Source: a virus. From it: a DNA stretch of 24,245 nucleotides. The translations under genes and the position numbers were made by a program. The stretch lies in the IMG/VR virus record IMGVR_UViG_3300025133_003253, positions 1 through 24,245 of that record, one strand, 5' to 3'. Shown here in pieces: positions 15,523 to 22,049 of the stretch (the first letter of the stretch is position 1; each line of letters opens with the position of its first letter). The notes beneath the pieces are model-generated. The model was not told the origin of the DNA and did no database searches. It saw nothing but the letters and a program-made list of their open reading frames with translations.

Positions 15523-16087
15523 GGTTCAGATACCCCCCAAGATCGTCAGTTCTTTCATCCAAGTCCTCATCCAAGACAGCTTCAGTATCACGAAGGAGTT
15601 TAGCAGAGCAAGCCATATGGTAAACACCATATATCTCAAAGCTATCTTCCTGAACCTCATAGATTTCATATTTTTGGTTCTGGAATCTAGGTTTAATTAC
15701 ATCCCCTGCTTTGGGCTCTTCATGTAGTTTTTGTTCTATATAAGATTTGTTAAATATAAATATCTGCTCGTTTTCAATCTCCAACCCAAACTCAGACAAA
15801 GTTTCTTCCAAAAGAGTAGGGTTGTAATGACCATACACAAGCATAGGTTTTGAATCCAATACCTTACTTCTAGCTTCTAAGTAAGTCTGATCGTAATCCT
15901 CATCCCCCATTCTAAACTTATAGTAAAGTAATTCAGAACCCCCTAATCTAATGATCTCATCATCAACTAAGTTAAATAAATTAATATCGTTATTAGTCTG
16001 ATCAAATAGACTAAGTTCGGTTCCCCCCAAAAGCTCAGGGAGTGGGGGCATGGGTGTGGTTACCCTATATTTTTTCTTATTAGCCAT
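15512..16087 (-). CDS. Neck / head-completion protein (gp14-like)
   Basis: A 191-residue protein in the gp14 position. T4 gp14 (256 residues) forms with gp13 the collar that seals the filled head before tail joining. The stretch ELSLFDQTNNDINLFNLVDD and the central LVYGHYNPTLLEETLSEFGL, with IFIFNKSYIEQKL beyond, fit the family as I know it from T4-like phages. An internal part suggests a small beta barrel (VIKPRFQNQKYEIYEVQEDS). The ATG at 16087 overlaps the previous stop as TAATG and shows no own ribosome site, suggesting reinitiation. It is somewhat shorter than T4 gp14. Confidence 0.68.
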   Translation of the reverse strand: MANKKKYRVTTPMPPLPELLGGTELSLFDQTNNDINLFNLVDDEIIRLGGSELLYYKFRMGDEDYDQTYLEARSKVLDSKPMLVYGHYNPTLLEETLSEFGLEIENEQIFIFNKSYIEQKLHEEPKAGDVIKPRFQNQKYEIYEVQEDSFEIYGVYHMACSAKLLRDTEAVLDEDLDERTDDLGGYLNLEN

Positions 16088-16959
16088 TAGTAAGTAGAGA
16101 ATCTAGGTGGCTGTTCAATCTCAGACACCAATTCTTGTTGAAGTTTTTCTTTGTCTTGATTGCCCTCTTGTATAAGGGCTGCCCCATTCATCTGTGCGCC
16201 TCCTGCTGGACCAGGAATTACCGCATACTTACTTCTGATCTCTCCAAGTACCACCTTAGCACAAGCCAAAGCATATTTTTGAAGCCAATTTCTCCACGCA
16301 GGAGCTATAACATTAGTATCTATAGCCCTATACTGTACTACAACAGGTTCTGGGGTAGTTGTTGGGGGTGGATATAGCTGTAAATACTGACCATTAATTA
16401 TATCCCAAGTACCATCCTGCCCAAGAATCTTCCTAGTCATCTCCATAGTAGATTGTAGGAGATAGTAATCACCTATACTAAAGTTATTAAACAGATAATT
16501 ATCCTGGAAATACTTAAGGAAAAAGTCAAATTCTAAGGTTCCTGCCTGAGCCTGAATACTTAATAAAGATTTTTTATAAACTACATTCTCTAAATTATGT
16601 ACAACCCAAGTGGGAAGAGCATAAAGATTAACCCCCGCAGAAGCATCAAATACAGCCATCTGTGTAGCCCATTTGGGTGCATGATAATCTAGCTTGGTAA
16701 CTGCCTCATCTATACAAGTCTTTATTTGGTAGGGTGTAAGTTCTACTCGTACAATAGGATGACCCATCCTAGCTAACACAAAACTATTGATAGTCTCTTC
16801 GAAAGCATTAAACTCTACTAAAGATGCTTCAGTAGCTGTATTAAGAGTGTCTGGATTTATATATCCTAGAGGCTCATTCTCTAGCATATTATTAGAAATA
16901 GGAACTCTAGCTCCTGAATCTCCCCACCCCCGCATTATTGGATTACCTATCGTAGCCAT
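16087..16959 (-). CDS. Neck protein (gp13-like)
   Basis: At 290 residues it is close to T4 gp13 (309), the neck protein thought to bind the portal after packaging. Conserved features are VELTPYQIKTCIDEAVTKLD (56-75), a helix followed by the YHAPKW motif, the LYALPTWVVHNLENVVY strand region, and a helical C-terminus RNWLQKYALACAKVVLGEIR near 222-241. It begins the ordered gp13-gp14-gp15-gp18-gp19 series, which strengthens the call. The start has AAGGA 8 bases before the ATG and overlaps the small upstream gene by 17 bases. Confidence 0.78.
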   Translation of the reverse strand: MATIGNPIMRGWGDSGARVPISNNMLENEPLGYINPDTLNTATEASLVEFNAFEETINSFVLARMGHPIVRVELTPYQIKTCIDEAVTKLDYHAPKWATQMAVFDASAGVNLYALPTWVVHNLENVVYKKSLLSIQAQAGTLEFDFFLKYFQDNYLFNNFSIGDYYLLQSTMEMTRKILGQDGTWDIINGQYLQLYPPPTTTPEPVVVQYRAIDTNVIAPAWRNWLQKYALACAKVVLGEIRSKYAVIPGPAGGAQMNGAALIQEGNQDKEKLQQELVSEIEQPPRFSTY

Positions 16960-17155
16960 TGTCTATATCCTTTTTTGGTTTAGGTTTTGAAGTTACTTTA
17001 GCCTTCTTTACTTTTTTTACCTTTGGAATTAATTTAAGATAGCTATTATTTAATTCCACCTTGGAAGAAATAATCTCTTGAGGTCTAACTTCAATTATTT
17101 CTGATCCAGAGTAGACGAGCATCTTAAATCTACAGGTACTTTTATACTTATACAT
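16943..17155 (-). CDS. Small basic protein, function unknown
   Basis: A 70-residue protein I do not recognise. Its first 45 residues could form beta strands (RFKMLVYSGSEIIEVRPQEI), and the last 25 are lysine-rich (KVKKVKKAKVTSKPKPKK), a tail suited to nucleic acid or acidic-protein contact. It lies directly after the capsid terminator as first gene of the neck/tail unit, and overlaps the gp13-like gene by 17 bases, in a different frame. The ribosome site is weak (GAAG 5 bases before ATG). The TATAAAATA box lies only 8 bases before the ATG, so its transcript may be almost leaderless. Confidence 0.6.
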   Translation of the reverse strand: MYKYKSTCRFKMLVYSGSEIIEVRPQEIISSKVELNNSYLKLIPKVKKVKKAKVTSKPKPKKDIDNGYDR

Positions 17156-17163
17156 AATACTTC

Positions 17164-17172
17164 TATTTTATA
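17164..17172 (-). promoter_or_regulatory. Possible late promoter box (TATAAAATA) for the neck/tail operon
   Basis: On the minus strand TATAAAATA sits between the capsid terminator and the first neck/tail gene, where a new promoter is needed. The same nine bases recur at 21700-21708 before the head operon. It differs from the T4 late motif TATAAATA by one extra A. No -35 element is apparent. Confidence 0.45.
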
Positions 17173-17188
17173 TAGCCCTAAAACAAAA

Positions 17189-17220
17189 ATAGAGCGGAGA
17201 GTTTTTCATCTCCGCTCTAT
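17189..17220 (-). terminator. Strong intrinsic terminator after the major capsid gene
   Basis: ATAGAGCGGAGA (17189-17200) and TCTCCGCTCTAT (17209-17220) pair over 12 bp without mismatch around an 8-base loop. On the minus strand a TTTTTGTTTT run follows. It lies 23 bases after the capsid stop, so it ends the head operon transcript and may also protect the abundant capsid mRNA from 3' decay. Confidence 0.9.
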
Positions 17221-17243
17221 TGTTACTATAAATTAGTATCTAA

Positions 17244-18752
17244 TTAAGCAGTAGCACCACTATTAGAACTAGCAGTCTTAGTCCATCCACCAAGCAGACC
17301 CGAAGGACCAGCAAAACGAATAACGCGATAGAATCTAGATGACGGGGTAATAGCAGCTTTGCCATAACGAGTGATCAGACCCTTACGAGGTTGGAAAGTG
17401 TTGGGATCAACGACTTTCGGCAGACCCTGGAGAGGAATGTACGGAGCGTACACATAACCAGCGTCCATAGGACTAGAACCTTTGTAACCCATGAGGATTT
17501 CGTCCTCAGGATACAGAGGATCAACATACATGTCGTAACGACCCATGAACTTACCAACATAAGAAACACCGTTCTTACTCATGTTAGTAGGAGCGTCTGC
17601 ACGATCAATGCCACCTTGAAGCTTGGCCGAAGACTCAAGCATAGAAGCAACAACAGGAGCGCAAAGAATCCAGTTACCAGGACCACGCTGAGTACTCTTG
17701 TAAATGCTTTGAGAAGCAATGTTTAAAAGAGCAAGCAAGTTAGCATAAGTATCGCCAACATGACGAGGAGCAAAGTTCAGAGCAGAGCTACCCCAATCCA
17801 TAAGGAAGATATTCTCCGTAGAATTTCCAGCAGGGTTACCAGTAGCAGTGAACCCACTTTGGAAATCGCCAAAGTTAGAGTCGTTAGTACCAGCAGTCTG
17901 ACCAGCAAAGTTGTTGCTGTTGCCCCAATCAAGGTTAGTTCTGTTAAAAGGAGTGTTATTAGCCCCAGTCACATCGTAAGCAAGCATACGAAGATCTTCA
18001 ATGAGTTCACGGTCGATCTCAAGACGAAGCTCAGAGCTAAGAAGCTCAGTAAGCTCACGCTCAAGGTCCATGTTGTGATAAGCCTTAAGGTCTTGAGAAG
18101 CCTCAAGAGTCCAAAGGGCTCTCATCTTACGAGTACGAGCAACAACAGGCTGTTGCTCGATGTGGAAGGTCATGTCGGGAATACCAGTTCCAGTCAGGAC
18201 CTCACCAGCACTCATCGTGAATCCCCAAGTGCTACCAGAGGCAGCAGGGGGGAAGTTAGCTATCTGACCACCATAGGTGCTAGAAGGACCACCAGCCCCA
18301 CTACCAGCCAGACTCATATTAGAAAGGTCATAAGTATTCTCATCAATAGTATCTGCCAGACCACCAATAGCGGAGGTTTGCATACCACCCCAAGTCAGGT
18401 CGTACTTACTGTAAATATTTCTAGTAGTTCCAGCACCAGTTCTATCAGAACCAAGGTAGAAAATTTGTGAGACGGGGCCGCTCATGGGTTGAACGCCACA
18501 TATCTTATTAGCAATCAGTTCAGGGAAGACTCTACGGACGAGAGGGAATGCGAACTTCTGGAAAGTACCAAGATCCTGAGTACCTGTTTGGGCCTCATCG
18601 AGCTTTTCAGACACGATAGCTTTAGCTTGGTTCTCAAGAAGTTGAGCAGTCACTCTCTGAGTGTAGGAATCCTCGATGCCTTCAAGAACGGGAGCCCACT
18701 TTGCCAGCGTGGCACTATCAGCCCCAGGTTCCATAATTTCAGTATCAATCAT
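17244..18752 (-). CDS. Major capsid protein (gp23-like)
   Basis: The HK97-fold shell protein. At 502 residues it matches T4 gp23 (521). Nearly diagnostic is the stretch FPLVRRVFPELIANKICGVQ (69-88) and the following PMSGPVSQIFYLG. The conserved palm region KMRALWTLEASQDLKAYHNM leads to a DLERELTELLSSELRLEIDRE helix near 227-250. T4 gp23 is cut by gp21 after a Glu in an (L/I)xE site; here LDE at 51-53 is a plausible site, which would remove about 53 residues (inference). The start follows the scaffold stop by 14 bases, with AAGGA inside a 12-bp palindrome. Codons look more GC-rich than in the neighbours, suggesting high expression. A strong terminator follows. Confidence 0.96.
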   Translation of the reverse strand: MIDTEIMEPGADSATLAKWAPVLEGIEDSYTQRVTAQLLENQAKAIVSEKLDEAQTGTQDLGTFQKFAFPLVRRVFPELIANKICGVQPMSGPVSQIFYLGSDRTGAGTTRNIYSKYDLTWGGMQTSAIGGLADTIDENTYDLSNMSLAGSGAGGPSSTYGGQIANFPPAASGSTWGFTMSAGEVLTGTGIPDMTFHIEQQPVVARTRKMRALWTLEASQDLKAYHNMDLERELTELLSSELRLEIDRELIEDLRMLAYDVTGANNTPFNRTNLDWGNSNNFAGQTAGTNDSNFGDFQSGFTATGNPAGNSTENIFLMDWGSSALNFAPRHVGDTYANLLALLNIASQSIYKSTQRGPGNWILCAPVVASMLESSAKLQGGIDRADAPTNMSKNGVSYVGKFMGRYDMYVDPLYPEDEILMGYKGSSPMDAGYVYAPYIPLQGLPKVVDPNTFQPRKGLITRYGKAAITPSSRFYRVIRFAGPSGLLGGWTKTASSNSGATA

Positions 18753-18764
18753 AGGAATATTCCT
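18753..18764. repeat. 12-bp palindrome over the capsid ribosome site
   Basis: AGGAATATTCCT is a perfect palindrome ending directly at the capsid ATG, and it includes most of the Shine-Dalgarno AAGGA. A hairpin would have only a 3-bp stem with a 6-base loop, so structural control of the mRNA is doubtful; a protein-binding site or chance is as likely. Confidence 0.4.
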
Positions 18765-18766
18765 TA

Positions 18767-19399
18767 TCAGTTTTTAGTGTCAGGCATATAAGCCATAACA
18801 TCTTCAGTTAAGAACGGATTCCCTAAAGTTAAGTTGGGCTGGTCGTCCTCCACAGGTGCGTCCACATTTTCGGAAATAACAATAGCTTTCTCGGTGGACT
18901 CGAAATCACTATTTAACTCTTCCTCAAGAGCCTCGTTGGACTCTTGAAGTTGTACAACTCCTTCGTTTAAAGTCACTACTTTATCTTCAAGATTAGTAAT
19001 AACTCTTTCTAAACGAGAATTTTCTTTGATAGAGGAGGCTAATTCTTGAACAAGAACTTCATTATCGCTCTCCACTTTTTGGACATCTTCATTAACTTTG
19101 TTAACTATAGGATCAAGATCATCTCTTTCGATTTCATACGAAAGAACAGTCTTAATATCCTTAAGGGCTTGAGCGTCACGATAAATCTCATGGGACTCAG
19201 AAAGCTCATCAAGAGCAGCCTCTTGGATAGTATCCATTTGATGACGAAGGAAACCATGAACTTTAGTAGAAAGAACATTCATCTCTTCATCAATCCTTTC
19301 GGAAATAACATCCTGCATAACCTTTGCAACCTCTGAAATAAGCTCTTGGCTCATCCCTTCGGGAAGTAAGTCTGCAATATCTTTTACTTTGTCTGACAT
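18767..19399 (-). CDS. Prohead core scaffold (gp22-like)
   Basis: A 210-residue, largely helical and acidic protein placed between the prohead protease and the capsid gene, the position of T4 gp22. Scaffold of this kind fills the prohead and is then digested by the protease. The N-terminus MSDKVKDIADLLPEG and the region from about residue 95 to 165 (NEDVQKVESDNEVLVQEL... LEEELNSDF) predict long coiled coil. The C-terminus NPFLTEDVMAYMPDTKN looks like a capsid-contact tail. I chose ATG 19399 because AGGAG lies 8 bases before it; the frame extends 11 codons further back, without a ribosome site. Identity rests on position and composition more than on motif. Confidence 0.78.
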   Translation of the reverse strand: MSDKVKDIADLLPEGMSQELISEVAKVMQDVISERIDEEMNVLSTKVHGFLRHQMDTIQEAALDELSESHEIYRDAQALKDIKTVLSYEIERDDLDPIVNKVNEDVQKVESDNEVLVQELASSIKENSRLERVITNLEDKVVTLNEGVVQLQESNEALEEELNSDFESTEKAIVISENVDAPVEDDQPNLTLGNPFLTEDVMAYMPDTKN

Positions 19400-19415
19400 A
19401 ATTAAGTCTCCTATC

Positions 19416-19423
19416 TGTTTATA
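19416..19423 (-). promoter_or_regulatory. Possible late promoter box (TATAAACA) for scaffold and capsid
   Basis: On the minus strand TATAAACA matches the T4 late motif at 7 of 8 positions, 16 bases before the scaffold ATG in a 58-base gap. A dedicated promoter here would lift scaffold and capsid synthesis above the upstream core genes. Weak evidence by itself. Confidence 0.3.
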
Positions 19424-19457
19424 TGTATGCACCCTATATTACTAGAGGTGTTTTTTA

Positions 19458-20348
19458 TTATTTTTTGTTTCCCTGTCCTGCTTTATTTGGGCCTAGTTTA
19501 AATTTTACTGGCTCTCCTGATTCTTTCGCTTTCTCGATAGCTGTACTAAATGCTGGTGCATTCTCTGGGGTTATTTGTGTTCCCTGAGGAGTAGTCGGAG
19601 GAGTAGTCGGAGGAGTAGTCGGAGAAGTCCTCCTCTTGTGGGGTCTCCGCTGATGTGGATTTCTCTTCTCCATCAAGCTATCTCTGATACTTTTAAGTAT
19701 TTCAGCAGAAGGACGGAAATTATTTTTCTTCTCAATAATCAAATCTTTTTTTTTACCACTAAGCTCCTCCTTAAGAAGAGTAGTAAAGTTCTTAACTTTT
19801 TGGGCTTCTGGGTAGACTCTATCAATAATCTCTTGGATCTGGGTAGACTCTGTAAGTCCAGGGTAAGCTCCCCTAGTTGAGGGATCAGCAACCAAGTCCC
19901 AAGTGATTAATCTAAAGTCTTCATTGACATGTCTGCTTCCATCTAAATCTTCACTCACGGTGCCCATACCTCTAGAGGAGATACCAACCTTAACACCCCC
20001 CTCAATAAGAGCTTGAGCAACTTTACCAGAAGGAGTATTAAGGATCTCAGCCTCACCTATAACCTCTTTACCTTTCATCTTGAGACCAGTAATAAGGTGA
20101 GATACATTAGAAAGCTTAACTGAGTCATGTTGAGGGTGATCTAATTCTCCCATCAATCTTCTCTCTTGGATGGACTCTACAAGCTTATTGATCTCTCTTT
20201 CTAACAAGGGCTTGCTGTAAATTCTCTTATTATTGTTAGCTTCATCTGCTCTTTGAAAGCATCCCCTAATCCTCATAGGACCAGAACCTGCGCCCTCGTT
20301 TATAACTTGTAGGTTCTCAATAATAAATGTGTCTTCTAATAGTTGCAT
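19458..20348 (-). CDS. Prohead maturation protease (gp21-like)
   Basis: A serine protease that trims scaffold and capsid proteins during head maturation. The 296 residues have the gp21 pattern: RMRGCFQRADEANNNKRIY-like N-terminus, GELDHP with catalytic H71, the VKLSNVSHLI strand, TPSGKVAQALIEGG, GISSRG with the Ser at 124 or 125, and WDLVADPSTRGAYPG (150-164). T4 gp21 is about 212 residues; the extra length is a C-terminal extension from about 215, made of a basic patch (KRNPHQRRPHKRR), TTPP repeats and a lysine-rich end. This tail may bind scaffold or be removed on self-cleavage (inference). AAAGGA precedes the ATG by 6 bases. Confidence 0.9.
   Translation of the reverse strand: MQLLEDTFIIENLQVINEGAGSGPMRIRGCFQRADEANNNKRIYSKPLLEREINKLVESIQERRLMGELDHPQHDSVKLSNVSHLITGLKMKGKEVIGEAEILNTPSGKVAQALIEGGVKVGISSRGMGTVSEDLDGSRHVNEDFRLITWDLVADPSTRGAYPGLTESTQIQEIIDRVYPEAQKVKNFTTLLKEELSGKKKDLIIEKKNNFRPSAEILKSIRDSLMEKRNPHQRRPHKRRTSPTTPPTTPPTTPQGTQITPENAPAFSTAIEKAKESGEPVKFKLGPNKAGQGNKK
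19585..19620 (-). repeat. 12-bp tandem repeat in the protease gene
   Basis: Three consecutive copies of a 12-base unit (GGAGGAGTAGTC on the plus strand, first copy with T for the first G), followed by a degenerate partial copy. On the coding strand they give TTPP repeats in the C-terminal extension of the protease. Units of this kind can expand or contract by slippage, and would change only linker length. Confidence 0.85.
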
Positions 20349-20351
20349 AGT

Positions 20352-20795
20352 TTATCCTTTAGTTTTTCTACGATATTTCTTACCTTTCTTAGCTAATTTC
20401 TCTCTTCTAGCTTTGGCAGAAAGCTTCTTAGCCTTTCTACCAGTGTACTTATGACCAACCCTTGCAGCGTGGTCTTTTACTGAACCCCATTCAGCACTAG
20501 GAGTTGCACTTCCTGGGGTAAATCCTTTTGCTATCCTTCCACTTACTACCGACTCTGAATCTGTCCCACCATGAGTTCTTTTTGAAATAACATAAAGTCT
20601 TCTAGATCCTTTAGTGGAGAAAATATGCCCTGGGCCATGAGATTTTAAAGCAGCTTTTATAGTAGGGTATATCTTAACTCTAGATTTAATAGCTAGATTA
20701 CCCCCCTTCTTCTTAGTTTTGTACTTACCCCTACCAGAGGGGTAACGGCTACTTTTTTTCTCATTAAGTAGTTTAAGAAGGTTTTCCATATCCAT
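20352..20795 (-). CDS. Very basic prohead-associated protein, function unknown
   Basis: A 147-residue protein dominated by Lys and Arg, especially at both ends (GRGKYKTKKKGG near 21-32; the last 25 residues include KARREKLAKKGKKYRRKTKG). The middle has GHIFSTKGSRRLYVISKRT (56-74), probably beta strands. I do not recognise it. It stands just before the protease, where T4 has the small prohead core proteins gp67 and gp68, and it may be a core or DNA-condensing internal protein (inference). The ATG lies 2 bases after the previous stop, with no strong ribosome site; ATG two codons in is an alternative. Confidence 0.7.
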   Translation of the reverse strand: MDMENLLKLLNEKKSSRYPSGRGKYKTKKKGGNLAIKSRVKIYPTIKAALKSHGPGHIFSTKGSRRLYVISKRTHGGTDSESVVSGRIAKGFTPGSATPSAEWGSVKDHAARVGHKYTGRKAKKLSAKARREKLAKKGKKYRRKTKG

Positions 20796-20797
20796 TT

Positions 20798-21226
20798 TTA
20801 TTTCGTTCTTTTCTTTCTTTTAATTCTCTTAGGGGGTTCCATACTAACACTTAGACTAGTAACTCCCGTATAATTCTCTACCATTTTAGCAGCCTCAGAA
20901 ACCAAGGATGTTAACTTATTAATAGTCTCGACTAATTCAGACTTCAGACTACTAATTTTTTCTTGAAGAAGTTCTTGTTCGGTTAGTAAGGGCTCCCTAA
21001 CGGTTTCCCGTTTAGGAGCCTCATTACTCATACCAAACGATTCTTGGAGAACTTGTTCAACCATCGAGCCAGGAATAGCAACATCAGATATATCGACATC
21101 TGTGGCAGGTAATTCTTTAGGACGAGCTACTTCAGAAGTAGTGCCCTTTTTTGATACCTGTCCAGAGTCTATTAGAGACATAGCAAAGTCCCCAATACTC
21201 ATTCCCGACTCTTCTAACATACCCAT
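20798..21226 (-). CDS. Coiled-coil protein of the head operon, function unknown
   Basis: A 142-residue protein I do not recognise. It has a variable N-terminal half (MSIGDFAMSLIDSGQVSKKG), a predicted coiled coil (LTEQELLQEKISSLKSELVE, about 81-100, continuing to 118) and a basic end (PPKRIKRKKRTK). Between the acidic and basic proteins of the head operon it could be another core component. The start codon overlaps the previous stop as TAATG; the ATG two codons later is an alternative. Evidence is the clean frame, compact spacing and operon position. Confidence 0.68.
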   Translation of the reverse strand: MGMLEESGMSIGDFAMSLIDSGQVSKKGTTSEVARPKELPATDVDISDVAIPGSMVEQVLQESFGMSNEAPKRETVREPLLTEQELLQEKISSLKSELVETINKLTSLVSEAAKMVENYTGVTSLSVSMEPPKRIKRKKRTK

Positions 21227-21624
21227 TACTCGTCGTCTTCGTCAACAGCCTCGACAATAAGACCAGCCTCAGAAAGAACACTAAGAATTTCTTCAGCGTT
21301 CTCAATAATAAAAGACTCTTCAACTTGCTCATTAATGAGACCATTCTCTTTGAAAGTTTGCATCATAGCGGCAGTATGCTCTTCAAGAGCCTCATTTGAT
21401 ATAGCTTCCTCTAAAGAAGTTTCACAAAGGGGACAAACATGCTCCTCAGTGATACCTTTAGGGTCGTTTTTATCATTGTCGTAAGCACTCTTACCGACTT
21501 CCTTAGCACCTTCCACTTCAGGACCAGTACCTTTCACTTTCTCATTAATAGTAATACCAGCCTTGTCCCAACCATTGGACTCAAGTAACTGGCTTACAAA
21601 ATCATCAGTAACTATTTTATTCAT
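21226..21624 (-). CDS. Acidic protein with CxxC, first gene of the head operon
   Basis: A 132-residue acidic protein I do not recognise. VCPLCETSLEEA with a His 16 residues after the second Cys (CxxC...H) resembles half of a zinc finger. The rest is helical, ending in VEAVDEDDE. An NNGLINEQVEESFIIENAEE-type segment recalls the FIIENLQVINEG start of the protease downstream. I chose ATG 21624 because GGAG lies 6 bases before it; the longer frame would need TTG four codons earlier, overlapping that site. It could be a gp67-like core protein by position and charge, but this is inference. Confidence 0.68.
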   Translation of the reverse strand: MNKIVTDDFVSQLLESNGWDKAGITINEKVKGTGPEVEGAKEVGKSAYDNDKNDPKGITEEHVCPLCETSLEEAISNEALEEHTAAMMQTFKENGLINEQVEESFIIENAEEILSVLSEAGLIVEAVDEDDE

Positions 21625-21680
21625 TTTTTTCTCCAAAAAAAAGTATGCGGGGAGATACCCGTCTGTTAATATGTAGACCT

Positions 21681-21694
21681 CATTAAATTTAATG
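21681..21694. repeat. 14-bp perfect palindrome in the head operon leader
   Basis: CATTAAATTTAATG is self-complementary and sits 5 bases downstream of the TATAAAATA box, about 57 bases before the first start codon of the head operon. It would overlap the expected transcription start region, which suits an operator, though AT-rich palindromes arise by chance. Confidence 0.5.
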
Positions 21695-21699
21695 GGGTA

Positions 21700-21708
21700 T
21701 ATTTTATA
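21700..21708 (-). promoter_or_regulatory. Possible late promoter box (TATAAAATA) for the head operon
   Basis: On the minus strand TATAAAATA lies in the 92-base gap between the PAAR gene and the first head gene, with a leader of roughly 70 bases. It is identical to the box at 17164-17172 before the neck/tail operon. No -35 element is apparent. Confidence 0.45.
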
Positions 21709-21716
21709 AAAAATTC

Positions 21717-22049
21717 CTAGTTCATAGTAACTGTTCTAATAGTAGGACCTAAGATAGTTGTTGCCCCACATCCTCTAAGGTCCCCAACTCCATGCACTGG
21801 TACACCCCTAACGAGAACATTCAAAGACCCTGCAACGGGTCCAGACATCCCCGCTGGGTCCGAAGAATACGAACAATGTGCATCTGGAGAGTCAGGATCA
21901 CAATCGGCATCACTATCTGCCCCAGAGCCCAACCCAGTATTAATAGCTATGGGTAACCCATTAACCGTTACAGAAGGAACGCCACCAACAGCAGTTATAC
22001 TTCCGTTTCCGTGACTAGACATATCTCCTACTACAGCTACTAATTTCAT
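21717..22049 (-). CDS. PAAR-domain spike-tip protein
   Basis: PAAR proteins form a sharp metal-bound cone at the tip of the central spike in contractile tails (T4 gp5.4). The 110 residues begin with GDMSSHGNGSITAVGGVPSV (8-27) and VNGLPIAINTG, the typical repeating beta layout. Candidate metal ligands are H13, H58, H86 and C94, with C50 and C59 nearby. An acidic, Ser-rich loop at 41-64 (GSGADSDADCDPDSPDAHCS) is longer than in minimal PAAR proteins. The start overlaps the upstream gene as ATGA, so the two are translated together and probably meet in the baseplate. Confidence 0.87.
   Translation of the reverse strand: MKLVAVVGDMSSHGNGSITAVGGVPSVTVNGLPIAINTGLGSGADSDADCDPDSPDAHCSYSSDPAGMSGPVAGSLNVLVRGVPVHGVGDLRGCGATTILGPTIRTVTMN

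Noticed and set aside
17760-18470. 236-codon plus-strand open frame opposite the capsid gene
   Set aside because: It mirrors the strongly supported gp23-like gene; the product is Ser/Thr/Arg/Val-rich with no family pattern, as expected of an antisense shadow over a codon-biased gene.
19575-19880. Plus-strand 101-codon frame with SSRRSSRR repeats
   Set aside because: It is only the antisense reading of the 12-bp repeat in the protease gene.
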